Of a stretch of 64,000 nt of DNA, positions 52,748 through 62,210 are shown piece by piece. Location of the stretch: the NCBI GenBank assembly GCA_003574685.1, contig QOCQ01000020.1, positions 52,394 to 116,393 on the forward strand, given 5' to 3'. Below the pieces are notes generated by a model, which saw only the letters and a list, made by a program, of their open reading frames with translations, did not search any database and was not told the origin of the DNA. The position numbers and the translations under genes are program-made. The stretch comes from Rhodospirillaceae bacterium SYSU D60007. GTDB taxonomy: Bacteria; Pseudomonadota; Alphaproteobacteria; Reyranellales; Reyranellaceae. The stretch's first letter is position 1; every line of letters begins with the position of its first letter.

Positions 52748-54142
52748 ATGCACGGTGCCGCTCCCCATCCCCTGCTCGCGGCCCGGCCGCTGCCCGCGAT
52801 CCTGCGCTTCGCCGGTCCCACGACGGCGGTGATGTTCGCGCAGAGCGGGGTCAGCATCGCGGAGATGTTCTTCGTCGGCCGGCTGGGCACGTCGGCACTG
52901 GCCGGGTTTCAGCTCGTCTTTCCGTTCCTGATGCTGATGACCATGATGGCGGCCGGCGGCATTGGCGGCGGCATCGCCTCGGCCGTGGCACGAGCCTTAG
53001 GCGCGGGCGACCGGCCGCGCGCCGCGGCGCTAGCCATTCATGCGCTGTTAATAGCCGCTGGCTTTGCCTTGCTGTGGATGCTGGCGATGTCGCTGGCCGG
53101 GCCGTGGCTCTTCCGGGCGTTCGGCGCCACCGGCGACACGCTGGGTTTTGCGCTGGCCTATTCGGGCACACTGTTCGCGGGGGCGGTGGCGCCCTGGGCG
53201 ATGTTCGCGTTGGCCTCGATCCTGCGCGGCACCGGCGATGCAGCCACGCCGGGCAAGTACATGCTGATGAGCTCGCTGCTGCAGATCCCGATCTCGGGTG
53301 TGCTGGTTCTCGGCACTGCCGGCTGGGGTATCGGCAACTGGGCCGGGCTGGGCATCGCGGGTGCCGCGCTCTCCACGATCGCAACCAGCCTGCTGTCGGC
53401 GGCATTGATGGCGCGGCGCCTGTGGAGCGGCCGTGCCGGCTTCGCGCCTGCGCTGAACGGTGGCGGCCTGGCGGCGCACGCCTTCACGGCCATCCTGCGC
53501 ATCGGCCTGATCTCGTCGATGTCGGCGGTGTTCGCCAATCTCACCACTATGCTGGTGAACTTCGCGATCAAGCCGTTCGGTGATGCGGCGATTGCCGGCT
53601 ACGGCATCGGCGCGCGGCTGGAATTCATCCTCGTGCCGCTGTCCTTCGGCATCGGCTCGGCGCTCACCACCATGGTGGGCATTGCTGCCGGCGCCGGCCT
53701 GTGGCAACGCGCGCGGCACGTCGCCTGGACCGGCGGGCTGATCGCCGCGCTGCTGACCGGCACGCTGGGCATTGCTGCCGCCATCTTTCCCACCGGCTGG
53801 GCGGGGCTCTTCAGCAGTGACGCGGCCGTGCTGGACGCCGCCACGCATTACCTGACACGGGCCGCGCCGTTTTATGCCCTGTTCGGTCTGGGCATGTCGC
53901 TCAACTTCGCCGCGCAAGGGGCAGGCCGCATGCGCGTGCCCTTTGCCGCCAGCCTGCTGCGCACCCTGGTGGCCGGTGTCGGCGGCTATTTTCTGATCAC
54001 CGCCTGGCAGGGCACGCTGCCCGACCTGTTCTGGCTGGTGGGTCTGGCGATCCTGCTCTACGGCACGATCATCGCCGGCGCGCTGGCGCTGCGGCCTTGG
54101 GGCGCCGACAGGCCGCGTCATGTCGCCCCTGCTCGCAGCTAA
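52748..54142 (+). CDS. MATE family efflux transporter
   Basis: 464 residues from the ATG at 52748 (an ATG at 52718 adds ten). Twelve membrane helices in two halves: ILRFAGPTTAVMFAQSGVSI, IAEMFFVGRLGTSALAGFQL, GGIGGGIASAVARALGAGDR in the first, FAIKPFGDAAIAGYGIGARL and LSFGIGSALTTMVGIAAGAG in the second. It exports cationic or amphiphilic compounds using a sodium or proton gradient. Substrate unknown; no regulator is adjacent. Confidence 0.9.
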   Translation: MHGAAPHPLLAARPLPAILRFAGPTTAVMFAQSGVSIAEMFFVGRLGTSALAGFQLVFPFLMLMTMMAAGGIGGGIASAVARALGAGDRPRAAALAIHALLIAAGFALLWMLAMSLAGPWLFRAFGATGDTLGFALAYSGTLFAGAVAPWAMFALASILRGTGDAATPGKYMLMSSLLQIPISGVLVLGTAGWGIGNWAGLGIAGAALSTIATSLLSAALMARRLWSGRAGFAPALNGGGLAAHAFTAILRIGLISSMSAVFANLTTMLVNFAIKPFGDAAIAGYGIGARLEFILVPLSFGIGSALTTMVGIAAGAGLWQRARHVAWTGGLIAALLTGTLGIAAAIFPTGWAGLFSSDAAVLDAATHYLTRAAPFYALFGLGMSLNFAAQGAGRMRVPFAASLLRTLVAGVGGYFLITAWQGTLPDLFWLVGLAILLYGTIIAGALALRPWGADRPRHVAPARS

Positions 54143-54236
54143 TCGCTCGTCAGGGCAAAAGAAGTCTCGCCGCGGAACCGCCTCAAAGGCCCGTCGTTGG
54201 CTCCCGGGGAGACAAGGCACAACCGGAGCTGGCCGT

Positions 54237-54713
54237 ATGCAGCCGCCCCAGACATCCCGTTCCGTGGCGCTGACGGTGAACGGGCGTGTGCACCATCTCG
54301 AAGTAGACGTCCGCACCACCCTGCTCGATGCGCTGCGCGACCGGCTGGGCCTGGCCGGGGCCAAGAAGGGCTGCGGGCTTGGCCAGTGCGGCGCCTGCAC
54401 CGTACTCGTGGACGGTCGGCGGGTCGTGTCCTGCCTGACGCTCGCTGTGATGAACGAAGGCCGCAACATCGTCACGATCGAGGGGCTTGCGGATGGCGAT
54501 GCGCTGCATCCGCTGCAAGCCGCCTTCGTCGAGCACGACGCCTTTCAGTGCGGCTACTGCACGCCGGGGCAGATCATGTCGGCGCTGGGCCTGCTGCGCG
54601 AAGGCCATGACATCTCCGATGCTGTCATTCGCGAGCAGATGAGTGGCAATCTTTGCCGCTGCGGCGCCTACAGCAATATCGTCGCGGCGATCCGCCAGGT
54701 TGCGGAGGCGTGA
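54237..54713 (+). CDS. Aldehyde/xanthine oxidoreductase [2Fe-2S] subunit
   Basis: 158 residues, ATG at 54237. The first [2Fe-2S] cluster is plant-ferredoxin-like: AGAKKGCGLGQCGACTVLVD with VVSCLTLA. The second uses FQCGYCTPGQIM and NLCRCGAYSNIV. It passes electrons from the molybdenum site to FAD. The best match in layout is the PaoA/YagT type, but no Tat signal is seen at its start, so the complex may stay in the cytosol. The stop overlaps the next start (TGATG). Confidence 0.92.
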   Translation: MQPPQTSRSVALTVNGRVHHLEVDVRTTLLDALRDRLGLAGAKKGCGLGQCGACTVLVDGRRVVSCLTLAVMNEGRNIVTIEGLADGDALHPLQAAFVEHDAFQCGYCTPGQIMSALGLLREGHDISDAVIREQMSGNLCRCGAYSNIVAAIRQVAEA

Positions 54714-55690
54714 TGCGCCCTTTCGCCTATAGCCGCGCACCCGACGTGCAGGCCGCGATCGCCCACGCCGGCGCAGGCGCCGAGTTCATCGCGGGCGGCA
54801 CGGACATGCTGCAGCTTCTGCAGGAGGACCTGCGCTCTCCCGCTACGCTGATCGACATCAATGGCCTGTCCCTGACCGGCATCGGCACTGATGGCGACGC
54901 GCTGCAGATCGGTGCCCTCACGCGCCTCAGCGAGGTGGCGGCGCATCCCGATATCCGCAATCGCTTTCCAGTGGTGAGCGAGGCGCTGGAGGCGACCGCC
55001 TCGGCGCAGGTGCGCAACATGGCCACGGTGGGCGGCAACCTGCTGCAGCGCACACGCTGCCTCTACTTCCGAGATGCGACGATGCCCTGCAACAAGCGCC
55101 AGCCCGGCTCGGGCTGCCCCGCACAGGATGGTTGCAACGAGCTCAATGCCATCCTTGGCGGCAGCGCCGATTGTATCGCCGTGCATCCCTCGGATCTGGC
55201 AGTAGCGCTTGTAGCGCTCGATGCCAGGCTCGTTATCGCCGGCCCCGCTGGCGAGCGCCGCATCGCCATCGCCGATCTGCACCGCCTGCCCGGCGATGCG
55301 CCACATATCGAAACCGTGCTCGATCCCGGCGAGCTGATCACGGCGGTGCGCCTGCCGATGGCCATGGCGGACCGCAAGTCCGCTTACGTGAAGGTGCGTC
55401 ACCGCGCCAGCTTCGAATGGGCGATCGCCTCCTGTGCCGTGACCCTGTCGCTCTCGGGCCAGACCGTGCAGGACAGCCGGATTGTTGCCGGCGGTGTGGC
55501 CACCAGGCCGTGGCGACTGCCGCAGGTCGAGGCCGCGCTGGCCGGACAGCGCCTCGATGCACCCACGATCCGCGCGGCCGCCGAAACGGCGGCCGAGGGC
55601 GCGGCGCCGCGCCCGGGCAACGCCTGGAAGGTGCCGCTGCAGCAGCGCACCGTGGCGCGCGCCATCAGCACGGCGGCGGGTGTGCCATGA
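54713..55690 (+). CDS. Aldehyde oxidoreductase FAD subunit with extra [4Fe-4S] cluster
   Basis: 325 residues. FAD-binding: AEFIAGGTDMLQLLQEDLRS, LQIGALTRLSEVAAHP and RNMATVGGNLLQRTRCLYFR. An inserted segment, RCLYFRDATMPCNKRQPGSG followed by C and DCIAVHPSD, holds the four cysteines that bind a [4Fe-4S] cluster in PaoB-type subunits; xanthine dehydrogenases lack it. One more cysteine (DGCNE) lies in the same segment. The gene overlaps both neighbours and is translated with them. Confidence 0.9.
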   Translation: MRPFAYSRAPDVQAAIAHAGAGAEFIAGGTDMLQLLQEDLRSPATLIDINGLSLTGIGTDGDALQIGALTRLSEVAAHPDIRNRFPVVSEALEATASAQVRNMATVGGNLLQRTRCLYFRDATMPCNKRQPGSGCPAQDGCNELNAILGGSADCIAVHPSDLAVALVALDARLVIAGPAGERRIAIADLHRLPGDAPHIETVLDPGELITAVRLPMAMADRKSAYVKVRHRASFEWAIASCAVTLSLSGQTVQDSRIVAGGVATRPWRLPQVEAALAGQRLDAPTIRAAAETAAEGAAPRPGNAWKVPLQQRTVARAISTAAGVP

Positions 55691-57918
55691 GGTCCGCGAT
55701 CGGCCAGCCGATCAGCCGCGTGGACGGTCCGGCGAAGGTGCGCGGACAGGCGCGCTACGCCGGCGAGTTCCAGCCCCACGGGCTGGTGCATGCGGTCCTC
55801 GTGACCAGCACCATCGTACAGGGCCGCATCATCGCGATCGACGACAGCGAAGCGCTGCGCGTGCCGGGCGTGATGGCCGTCATCTCGCACCTCAATGCGC
55901 CGCGTCTGCCCTGGCACATCCCCGAGCAGCGGCCGGTGGTTGATCCGAAAGCGGGCGAGCCGCTTCACCTCTTCCAGGGGCCGGAGGTGCATTTCAATGG
56001 CCAGCCGGTAGCGCTCGTCATCGCCGGGACGCTCGAAGGCGCGACGGAGGCCGCCGCACGCGTGCAGGTGAGTTACGCACCAGCAAACGGCGTCACAATG
56101 TTCGACGAAGCATCGGCGCGTCCGCCCCATCCCGACACGGCATCAGCCGGCCGGCCGGGCACGACCAGCCGCGGCGATGCCGATGCGGCGCTGGCACAGG
56201 CGGCAGTACGGATCGATGCGACCTACCGGCAGCCGCGCGAGCACCACAACGCCATCGAACCGCACGTCACGATCGCCGCCTGGGACGGTGATCACCTGAC
56301 GCTCTATGACAAGACGCAATGGGTGGACAACGATCGCCAGGAGGTGGCGCACGCGCTGGGGATCTCGGAATCGCAGATCCGCGTCATCTCGCCTTTCGTG
56401 GGCGGCGCCTTCGGGTCGGCGTTGCGCACCTGGCCGCATGTGATTGCTGCCGCCATCGCCGCGCGCGAGGTGCGCCGTCCCGTGCGCCTGGAGCTGACGC
56501 GCCGGCAGCTCTATAGCGGCATCGGCTTTCGTCCCCGCACGGAACAGCGCATCGCGCTGGGTGCCGACCGGGACGGCAGGCTGCAGGCCGTCGTTCACGA
56601 GGCCACCGCCCAGACCGCGCGTTACGAGGAGTATGCCGAGACCACGGTCAATACGACAACCAAGGCCTATGCCTGCCGCAACGTGCGCACCGCATACCGG
56701 CTCGCCGACATGAACATCAATTCGCCCTGCCCGATGCGCGCCCCCGGCACGGTGACCGGCATCTTTGCGCTGGAAACGGCGATGGACGAGCTGGCCGTGG
56801 CGCTGAACATGGATCCGCTCGAATTGCGGCTGCGCAACTTCGCCGACCATGACCAGCATCAGCAGCATCCATGGTCGAGCAACGAGCTTCAGGCCTGCTA
56901 TCGCGCCGCCGCCGAAAAATTCGGCTGGCATCGCCGGCCGCAACAACCCGGCACCCTGCGTCATGACGGCAAGCAGGTGGGCTACGGCATGGCCATGACC
57001 ATGTATCCGGCCAATCGCGAGGCGGCCAGCGCCAGCGTCAGCGTGTTTGCCAACGGCACCGCGCTGATCCGCAGCGCCGCATCGGACATGGGCCCCGGCA
57101 CGTATACCTCCATGACCCAGGTGGCGGCCGAATGCCTCGGCCTGCCGGTGGACAAGATCGGCTTCGAGCTCGGCGATACGGATCTGCCGGTGGCGCCCGT
57201 GCATGGCGGTTCGATCACCATGGCAAGCGTCGGCAACGCCGTGATGGCAGCCTGTCGTAGCGTTGAGAGCCGGCTGATCGATCTGGCGCGCGCGCCCGGA
57301 TCAGGGCCTTTTGCCGGCGTGAAGCTGGCCGATCTGGTATGCCGGGACGGCGCGGTGATGCGAGCCAGCGGTGCTGTGGGCGAGGCGGTTCCCTATGGCG
57401 AGCTGCTGCGCCGTTGCGGGCTCTCAAAACTCGACAGCGAGAGCCATGCCGAGCCCGGCGAAGAGGAGGAGCAATTCTCCAGCTCGGCCTTTGGCGCGGT
57501 ATTTGCCGAAGTGCATGTCGATGCCGGGCTCGGCACCATCCGGGTGCCGCGGCTGGTCGGCGCCTATGACATCGGCCGCGTGGTCAATCCGAAGATCGCG
57601 CGCAGCCAGTGTATCGGCGGCATGGTAGGCGGCATCGGCATGGCGCTGCTGGAAGCCGCCGAATGGGATGCCCGCTTCGGCCGCGTGATGAACAGCAATC
57701 TCGCCGAGTACCTCGTGCCGGTCTGTGCCGATGTCGGCGAGCTTGATGTCACCTTCGTCGCCAGTGACGACCGCAATTTCAACCCGCTGGGCGTCAAGGG
57801 CGTGGCCGAGATCGCCATCTGCGGCGTGGCGCCGGCGATCGGCAACGCCATCTACAACGCCACCGGCCGGCGCCTGCGCGACCTGCCCTTCACCCCCGCC
57901 CGCCTGCTCGCCGGCTGA
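55687..57918 (+). CDS. Aldehyde oxidoreductase molybdopterin-binding subunit
   Basis: 743 residues, ATG at 55687 overlapping the previous stop. IGQPISRVDGPAKVRGQARY starts the a/b hammerhead domain. FVGGAFGSALRTWPHVIAAA, CPMRAPGTVTGIFALETAMD and GSITMASVGNAVMAACRSVE are cofactor-binding blocks. The active-site glutamate lies in LGVKGVAEIAICGVAPAIGN. Xanthine-oxidase family, PaoC-like; it oxidises aldehydes (aromatic ones in PaoC). Molybdenum cofactor as the cytosine dinucleotide is likely but its maturation genes (MocA, PaoD) are not in the window. Confidence 0.92.
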   Translation: MRSAIGQPISRVDGPAKVRGQARYAGEFQPHGLVHAVLVTSTIVQGRIIAIDDSEALRVPGVMAVISHLNAPRLPWHIPEQRPVVDPKAGEPLHLFQGPEVHFNGQPVALVIAGTLEGATEAAARVQVSYAPANGVTMFDEASARPPHPDTASAGRPGTTSRGDADAALAQAAVRIDATYRQPREHHNAIEPHVTIAAWDGDHLTLYDKTQWVDNDRQEVAHALGISESQIRVISPFVGGAFGSALRTWPHVIAAAIAAREVRRPVRLELTRRQLYSGIGFRPRTEQRIALGADRDGRLQAVVHEATAQTARYEEYAETTVNTTTKAYACRNVRTAYRLADMNINSPCPMRAPGTVTGIFALETAMDELAVALNMDPLELRLRNFADHDQHQQHPWSSNELQACYRAAAEKFGWHRRPQQPGTLRHDGKQVGYGMAMTMYPANREAASASVSVFANGTALIRSAASDMGPGTYTSMTQVAAECLGLPVDKIGFELGDTDLPVAPVHGGSITMASVGNAVMAACRSVESRLIDLARAPGSGPFAGVKLADLVCRDGAVMRASGAVGEAVPYGELLRRCGLSKLDSESHAEPGEEEEQFSSSAFGAVFAEVHVDAGLGTIRVPRLVGAYDIGRVVNPKIARSQCIGGMVGGIGMALLEAAEWDARFGRVMNSNLAEYLVPVCADVGELDVTFVASDDRNFNPLGVKGVAEIAICGVAPAIGNAIYNATGRRLRDLPFTPARLLAG

Positions 57919-57940
57919 TGCGATGGGCCTGCAATGATCA

Positions 57941-57971
57941 AACAGCCTTCCCTGGAGAGGGAAGGCTTGTT
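57941..57971. terminator. Bidirectional terminator between convergent genes
   Basis: GCCTTCCCT and AGGGAAGGC make a 9-bp perfect stem around GGAG, with A-rich sequence on the left and TTGTTCGTT on the right. It serves the oxidoreductase operon and the leftward GH13 gene. Confidence 0.8.
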
Positions 57972-57973
57972 CG

Positions 57974-59563
57974 TTATTCGAGCGCCAGCACCTGGGCTTC
58001 GGCGGGCTGGACTGTCACGATACGGCCGGAGTCTGGCGGCGATCCCTCGCGCGATGACAGGAGCACGTGCCCATGCCGCGCGTCATCGGGCAGCGCGACA
58101 CGCCGCGGCTCCTCGGAGAAATTCAGCACCACCGCGATGCGCCGCCCGTCGTAGCGGCGCGCGTAGGCCAGGCATTCGGGATCCAGGCCCAGCGGTTCAT
58201 AGCTGCCCAGCGACAGCGCCGGCTCCGTCCGTCGCAGGGCGATCAGCCGCCGGTACAACCACAGGATCGAATCGGGATCCTGCGCCTGGAGCTTCACATT
58301 GCAATGCCGGTAGTCACCCAGCGGAAGCCAGGGCATCCCTTTGGTGAAGCCGCCACTGGTTTCGTCCGACCATGGCATCGGCGTGCGCGCCGGGTCGCGT
58401 CCCATACCCTGTCCCGGCACGTTGCGCTCGAACGGATCGCGCACCGACTGCGGGGGAATGGCCACATCCGACATGCCGAGCTCGTCGCCATAGTACATCG
58501 TGGGCGTGCCGCGCAGGGTCAGCAACAGCACTGCCGCCAGCCGTGCCGCGCGATTGCCGATGCGCGAGGCAATGCGGGGAAAGTCATGACTGCCCAGTAC
58601 CCAGTTGGGCCATGCGCCGGGCGGCAGCGCGGCTTCGTAGCTGCTGACCAGATTGCGCAGGGTCTCGGCGGACCAGCGCGTGCCGATCAGGTTGAAGTTG
58701 AACGGCAGATGGATGCCGCCCAGCTCCACGCCGTAATAGGCCACGAGACGATTGATCGGCAGATGGATCTCGCCGATGAGCACGCGCCCGCCGAACCGGT
58801 CGGCAACACGGCGCCATTCGGCGATGATGTCGTGCACCTCGGGCTGATCGATCGTATGGACGCGCAGCAAGGCATGGCTGGGCGGCTCGCCCGGCTGGAA
58901 ATCGGGATTGGGCGGATTGTCCCGGAAGGTCGCATCCTCGACAAGCTGATGCACAACGTCGATGCGAAAGCCGTCCACGCCGCGGGCAAACCAGAACCCA
59001 AGCACTTGCCGCATTGCGGCATGAACCTCGGGATTGCGCCAGTTGAGATCCGGCTGCTCCTTGAGGAAGGCATGATAGTAGTATTGTCCGCTCGCCGGAT
59101 CGTGCTCCCACGCGGAGCCGCCGAACTCGCTCAGCCAGTTATTGGGCGGGCCGCCTTCCGGACCCGGATCGCGCCAGACGTACCAGTCACGCTTTGCACT
59201 GCCACGCGCAGTGCGCGATTCAAGAAACCACGGGTGCCGGTCGGAGGTGTGGTTCGGCACCAGATCCATGATCACGTTCAGCCCGCGGCGATGTGCCTCG
59301 GCCACGAGGCGATCGAAGTCCGACAGCGTGCCGAACACGGGATCGATACTCGTGTAGTCGGAAATGTCGTAACCGAAATCCGCCATCGGCGAGGGGTAAA
59401 CGGGCGACAGCCAGATGGCGTCAACGCCAAGCCACGCGAGGTAGTCCAGGCGTGCGATGGTGCCCTGCAGGTCGCCGATGCCGTCCCCGTCGCTGTCCTG
59501 GAATGAACGAGGATAGATCTGATAGATCACGCCGCGCTGCCACCACTCGGCGGACGATGTCAT
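57974..59563 (-). CDS. GH13 alpha-glucosidase (oligo-1,6-glucosidase-like)
   Basis: 529 residues. GH13 barrel: GVIYQIYPRSFQDSDGDGIG (start), IMDLVPNHTSDRHPWF (region I), GFRIDVVHQL (nucleophile Asp202), VLIGEIHLP (acid/base Glu265), and LGSHDFPRIASRIG (His326-Asp327). The DSDGDGIGD calcium-site motif is complete. No signal peptide, so it acts on oligosaccharides in the cytosol. The C-terminal beta domain is normal. It pairs with the second GH13 gene at 59911-61581, in the same direction. Confidence 0.93.
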   Translation of the reverse strand: MTSSAEWWQRGVIYQIYPRSFQDSDGDGIGDLQGTIARLDYLAWLGVDAIWLSPVYPSPMADFGYDISDYTSIDPVFGTLSDFDRLVAEAHRRGLNVIMDLVPNHTSDRHPWFLESRTARGSAKRDWYVWRDPGPEGGPPNNWLSEFGGSAWEHDPASGQYYYHAFLKEQPDLNWRNPEVHAAMRQVLGFWFARGVDGFRIDVVHQLVEDATFRDNPPNPDFQPGEPPSHALLRVHTIDQPEVHDIIAEWRRVADRFGGRVLIGEIHLPINRLVAYYGVELGGIHLPFNFNLIGTRWSAETLRNLVSSYEAALPPGAWPNWVLGSHDFPRIASRIGNRAARLAAVLLLTLRGTPTMYYGDELGMSDVAIPPQSVRDPFERNVPGQGMGRDPARTPMPWSDETSGGFTKGMPWLPLGDYRHCNVKLQAQDPDSILWLYRRLIALRRTEPALSLGSYEPLGLDPECLAYARRYDGRRIAVVLNFSEEPRRVALPDDARHGHVLLSSREGSPPDSGRIVTVQPAEAQVLALE

Positions 59564-59665
59564 GGCCCTCTCCCGGTTCGCTGTCCGGCAACGTGACGGC
59601 AGCCGACGGGTTGCCGCGGCACTTCTCTTCGGGAGCCTCGCGCCCGCGCGAACGTTGTTTCACGT

Positions 59666-59914
59666 ATGAAAAATCACAGTCTTGCCGTCCATATCCGGGA
59701 TGCCGTGAACGAGGCTTCTTGCGGCAGCGTCCAGCGCTGGATCGGGATCGATGAGATCGAGCGTCGGCTTGGCCTTCAGAAAGCAGACAACTGCGAGGAT
59801 GCCGTTCGCGAAGCCGTGGCGGCGGGATGGCTGGAAGCCGACCCTGCCGGTCCTGTGCTCTGCGTCCGGATCACGTTTGCCGGCATTACCGCTTGCGGGC
59901 AGCCGGCACGTTAG
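59666..59914 (+). CDS. Small unknown protein between GH13 genes
   Basis: 82 residues: LAVHIRDAVNEASCGSVQRW, IDEIERRLGLQKADNCEDAV and REAVAAGWLEADPAGPVLCV suggest a small winged-helix-like fold. No clear ribosome site. Its end overlaps the convergent GH13 gene by four bases. It may be a regulator of the flanking sugar genes or not real at all. Confidence 0.45.
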   Translation: MKNHSLAVHIRDAVNEASCGSVQRWIGIDEIERRLGLQKADNCEDAVREAVAAGWLEADPAGPVLCVRITFAGITACGQPAR

Positions 59915-61581
59915 GACGTTTTCGTTTCCGGCGGCCGGTGCATGCCATCGCGCTGGCGTCCCACCCTGAACCAGCGGTACCCGTAGCCATCGAGTTCAAT
60001 GCTGCCGCCACCTACGGCATCGATCTCGGGATACACGCGATTGCCGAACAGGCCGGTGAGCTGGCGCATTTCGGCCGGATCCAGGGAGAGGCAGGCGGAA
60101 CACGGCTGATCCGAAAAATTGTGCACCGTGATGATGGTGTTGCCTTCCCAGCTCAGACGCAGGGCGAAGATCGCCTCGTTGGCACTCGGCACCGCACGCC
60201 ACTCGCCCCAGCCCACTTCCGGACAGGATTGGCGCACGTCAACCAGCCGCCGCAGCCAGTTCAGCAGGGAATCGGGATCGCGCTGCTGGCTCGTTGCGTT
60301 GACGCTCGCGGCACCGTACTCGCCGTCCATCAGCACGGGGTGGATGAGGCGCTCCTCGCCCGCCGACGAGAACCCGGCGTTGCGCTCGTCCGACCATTGC
60401 ATGCAGGTCCTGACCGGCCAGCGTTCCGGCAGCGCAATGTCTTCGCCCATGCCGAGCTCGTCGCCATAGTAGATGACCGGCGTACCAGGCAGGCTGAAGA
60501 TCGTGCTGAAGGCCAGTTCGATTCGCCGGCGATCATTGCCCAGCATCGGCGCCAGCCGCCGCCGGATGCCTCTCTGGTAAAGCTGCATGCCCGACTCGGG
60601 AGCAAACGCGGCATAGACGTCCTGGCGCTCGCTTGTGCTGAGGCGGCTGAGGTCAAGCTCGTCGTGATTGCGCAGGAACTGTGCCCATTGTCCCATGGCC
60701 GGCAGTCTCGGATGCATGCCGATGCAGCGGATCAGCGGCTCGGCGCTGCGGCGCGCGAAAGCAAGAAAGCTGTACTGGTTGGCGAGGAACGCAAACAGCA
60801 TGTGCAGCCGCGAGCCGTCGCCGAAATAGTGCGGCATCTCGTCCGGCAGCACGTTGGCCTCTCCAAGAAGGATGGCATCGCCGCGCCGCCACGACAGGAA
60901 GTGCCGCAGTTCGCTGAACAGCTCGTAGCGTCGTGTGATCGAATGGTCGGAACGGATTTCTTCCACCAGGAAGGGCGCCGCATCGATCCGGAAGCCGGAT
61001 ACGCCCAGCTCGATCCAGAAGCCGAGGATCTTGAAGATCTCCTCGCGCACCGCGGCGTTGGAGATGTTGAGATCGGGCTGGTGCGGATAGAAGCGGTGAT
61101 AATACCAGGCCCTCGCGCGCGGATGGTAGGTCCAGACGCTGGTCTGATAACCGGGGAAGGCAACGCCGTCGGCGGCATTCTCGGGTGGGCTGCCCGACCA
61201 CACGTAATAGTCCCGGTAACGCGAATGCGGGTCGGAGCGCGCCGCGCGGAACCACGGGTGACGTTCCGATGTGTGGTTGATCGGCAGATCGATGATCAGC
61301 CGCAGCCCGCGCAGACGGGCCTGGTGGCTGAACTCGACGAAATCGCCCAGCGTGCCCAGCTCGGAGGCGACATTGTAGTAGTCGGTCACGTCATAGCCGT
61401 GGTCGAGCCGCGGGCTGGGGTAGAACGGCAGCAGCCAGAGGCACGTCACGCCCAGCTTGGCGATGTGGTCCAGACGTTCTGTCAAGCCCTTGAAATCCCC
61501 GATCCCGTCGCCGTCGCTGTCCATGTAGGTGGCGACGTTCAGACTGTAGATCACGGCGTTCTTGTACCAGAGGTCGAGCAC
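59911..61581 (-). CDS. GH13 trehalose synthase-like enzyme (maltose glucosyltransferase type)
   Basis: 556 residues. LWYKNAVIYSLNVATYMDSD, DGYGDF-like DGDGIGDFKGLTERLDHIAK, LRLIIDLPINHTSERHPWFR, VSGFRIDAAPFL (Asp200), AILLGEANVLPDEMPHYFGD (Glu241) and FLRNHDELDLSRLS (His306-Asp307). The YKNAVIY start, HDELDLSRLS and DEMPHYFGDGS loops are those of trehalose synthase, which turns maltose into trehalose. It lacks the fused maltokinase. The exact activity within GH13 is inferred. Confidence 0.85.
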   Translation of the reverse strand: MLDLWYKNAVIYSLNVATYMDSDGDGIGDFKGLTERLDHIAKLGVTCLWLLPFYPSPRLDHGYDVTDYYNVASELGTLGDFVEFSHQARLRGLRLIIDLPINHTSERHPWFRAARSDPHSRYRDYYVWSGSPPENAADGVAFPGYQTSVWTYHPRARAWYYHRFYPHQPDLNISNAAVREEIFKILGFWIELGVSGFRIDAAPFLVEEIRSDHSITRRYELFSELRHFLSWRRGDAILLGEANVLPDEMPHYFGDGSRLHMLFAFLANQYSFLAFARRSAEPLIRCIGMHPRLPAMGQWAQFLRNHDELDLSRLSTSERQDVYAAFAPESGMQLYQRGIRRRLAPMLGNDRRRIELAFSTIFSLPGTPVIYYGDELGMGEDIALPERWPVRTCMQWSDERNAGFSSAGEERLIHPVLMDGEYGAASVNATSQQRDPDSLLNWLRRLVDVRQSCPEVGWGEWRAVPSANEAIFALRLSWEGNTIITVHNFSDQPCSACLSLDPAEMRQLTGLFGNRVYPEIDAVGGGSIELDGYGYRWFRVGRQRDGMHRPPETKTS

Positions 61582-61782
61582 GCTTCACCGTTTGTGGCGC
61601 CCACGATGCTGCGTAGCAACGGACGCCGCCGCCGCGACGTTTCGGGGAAGGCAGCCTCGTCACCGCAAGAACACGCCTGCAGACGTGTACCCTTCGAGCC
61701 ACCGCCCTGCGCGTACTGCCGAGGCTGCGGCAACTTTTGCCGGGCCCGGCCGTTGTGCAGCGTCGTCTTCACGGAGGCCACG

Positions 61783-62196
61783 ATGCGCTGGCATTTCGCG
61801 TTTGCTGTGCTGTTGTCCGGCTGGCTGGGCATCGCCCATGCGCAGACGCCATCCGGCACGCCGGCATCTTCGCCGCCCGCCAGCACGACCGACGGGTCCC
61901 GCGCCGGCTTCAACGATGGGGGCGATGTTTCGGGCAAGGCGCTGGTCCGTGCCGCTGTACGCAATCCGGCTGGCGAGTCCATTGGCGAGGTCGAGGAGGT
62001 GGTCCTCTCCGCCGACGGCCGGGTCAAGAACATCATCGTATCGGTCGGCGGCTTCCTTGGAGTCGGCACCAAGCGCGTGGCGATGCAATGGTCCGATTTC
62101 AGGATCTGGCAGGACAAGGACCGGCTGACGCTCGTCACGGAGGTGACCAAGGACGATCTGAAAGCGGCGCCCGACTACAAGCCGAACGGCCAATAG
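61783..62196 (+). CDS. Exported PRC-barrel protein
   Basis: 137 residues, ATG at 61783 with GGAGG upstream. Signal peptide ending in GIAHAQ; a serine/proline-rich linker; then a PRC-barrel: GESIGEVEEVVLSADGRVKN, IIVSVGGFLGVGTKRVAMQW, SDFRIWQDKDRLTLVTEVTK. PRC-barrels bind partners or stabilise proteins; exported forms are common in alphaproteobacteria and of unknown function. Confidence 0.87.
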   Translation: MRWHFAFAVLLSGWLGIAHAQTPSGTPASSPPASTTDGSRAGFNDGGDVSGKALVRAAVRNPAGESIGEVEEVVLSADGRVKNIIVSVGGFLGVGTKRVAMQWSDFRIWQDKDRLTLVTEVTKDDLKAAPDYKPNGQ

Positions 62197-62210
62197 TGCA
62201 CCGCAGAGCG

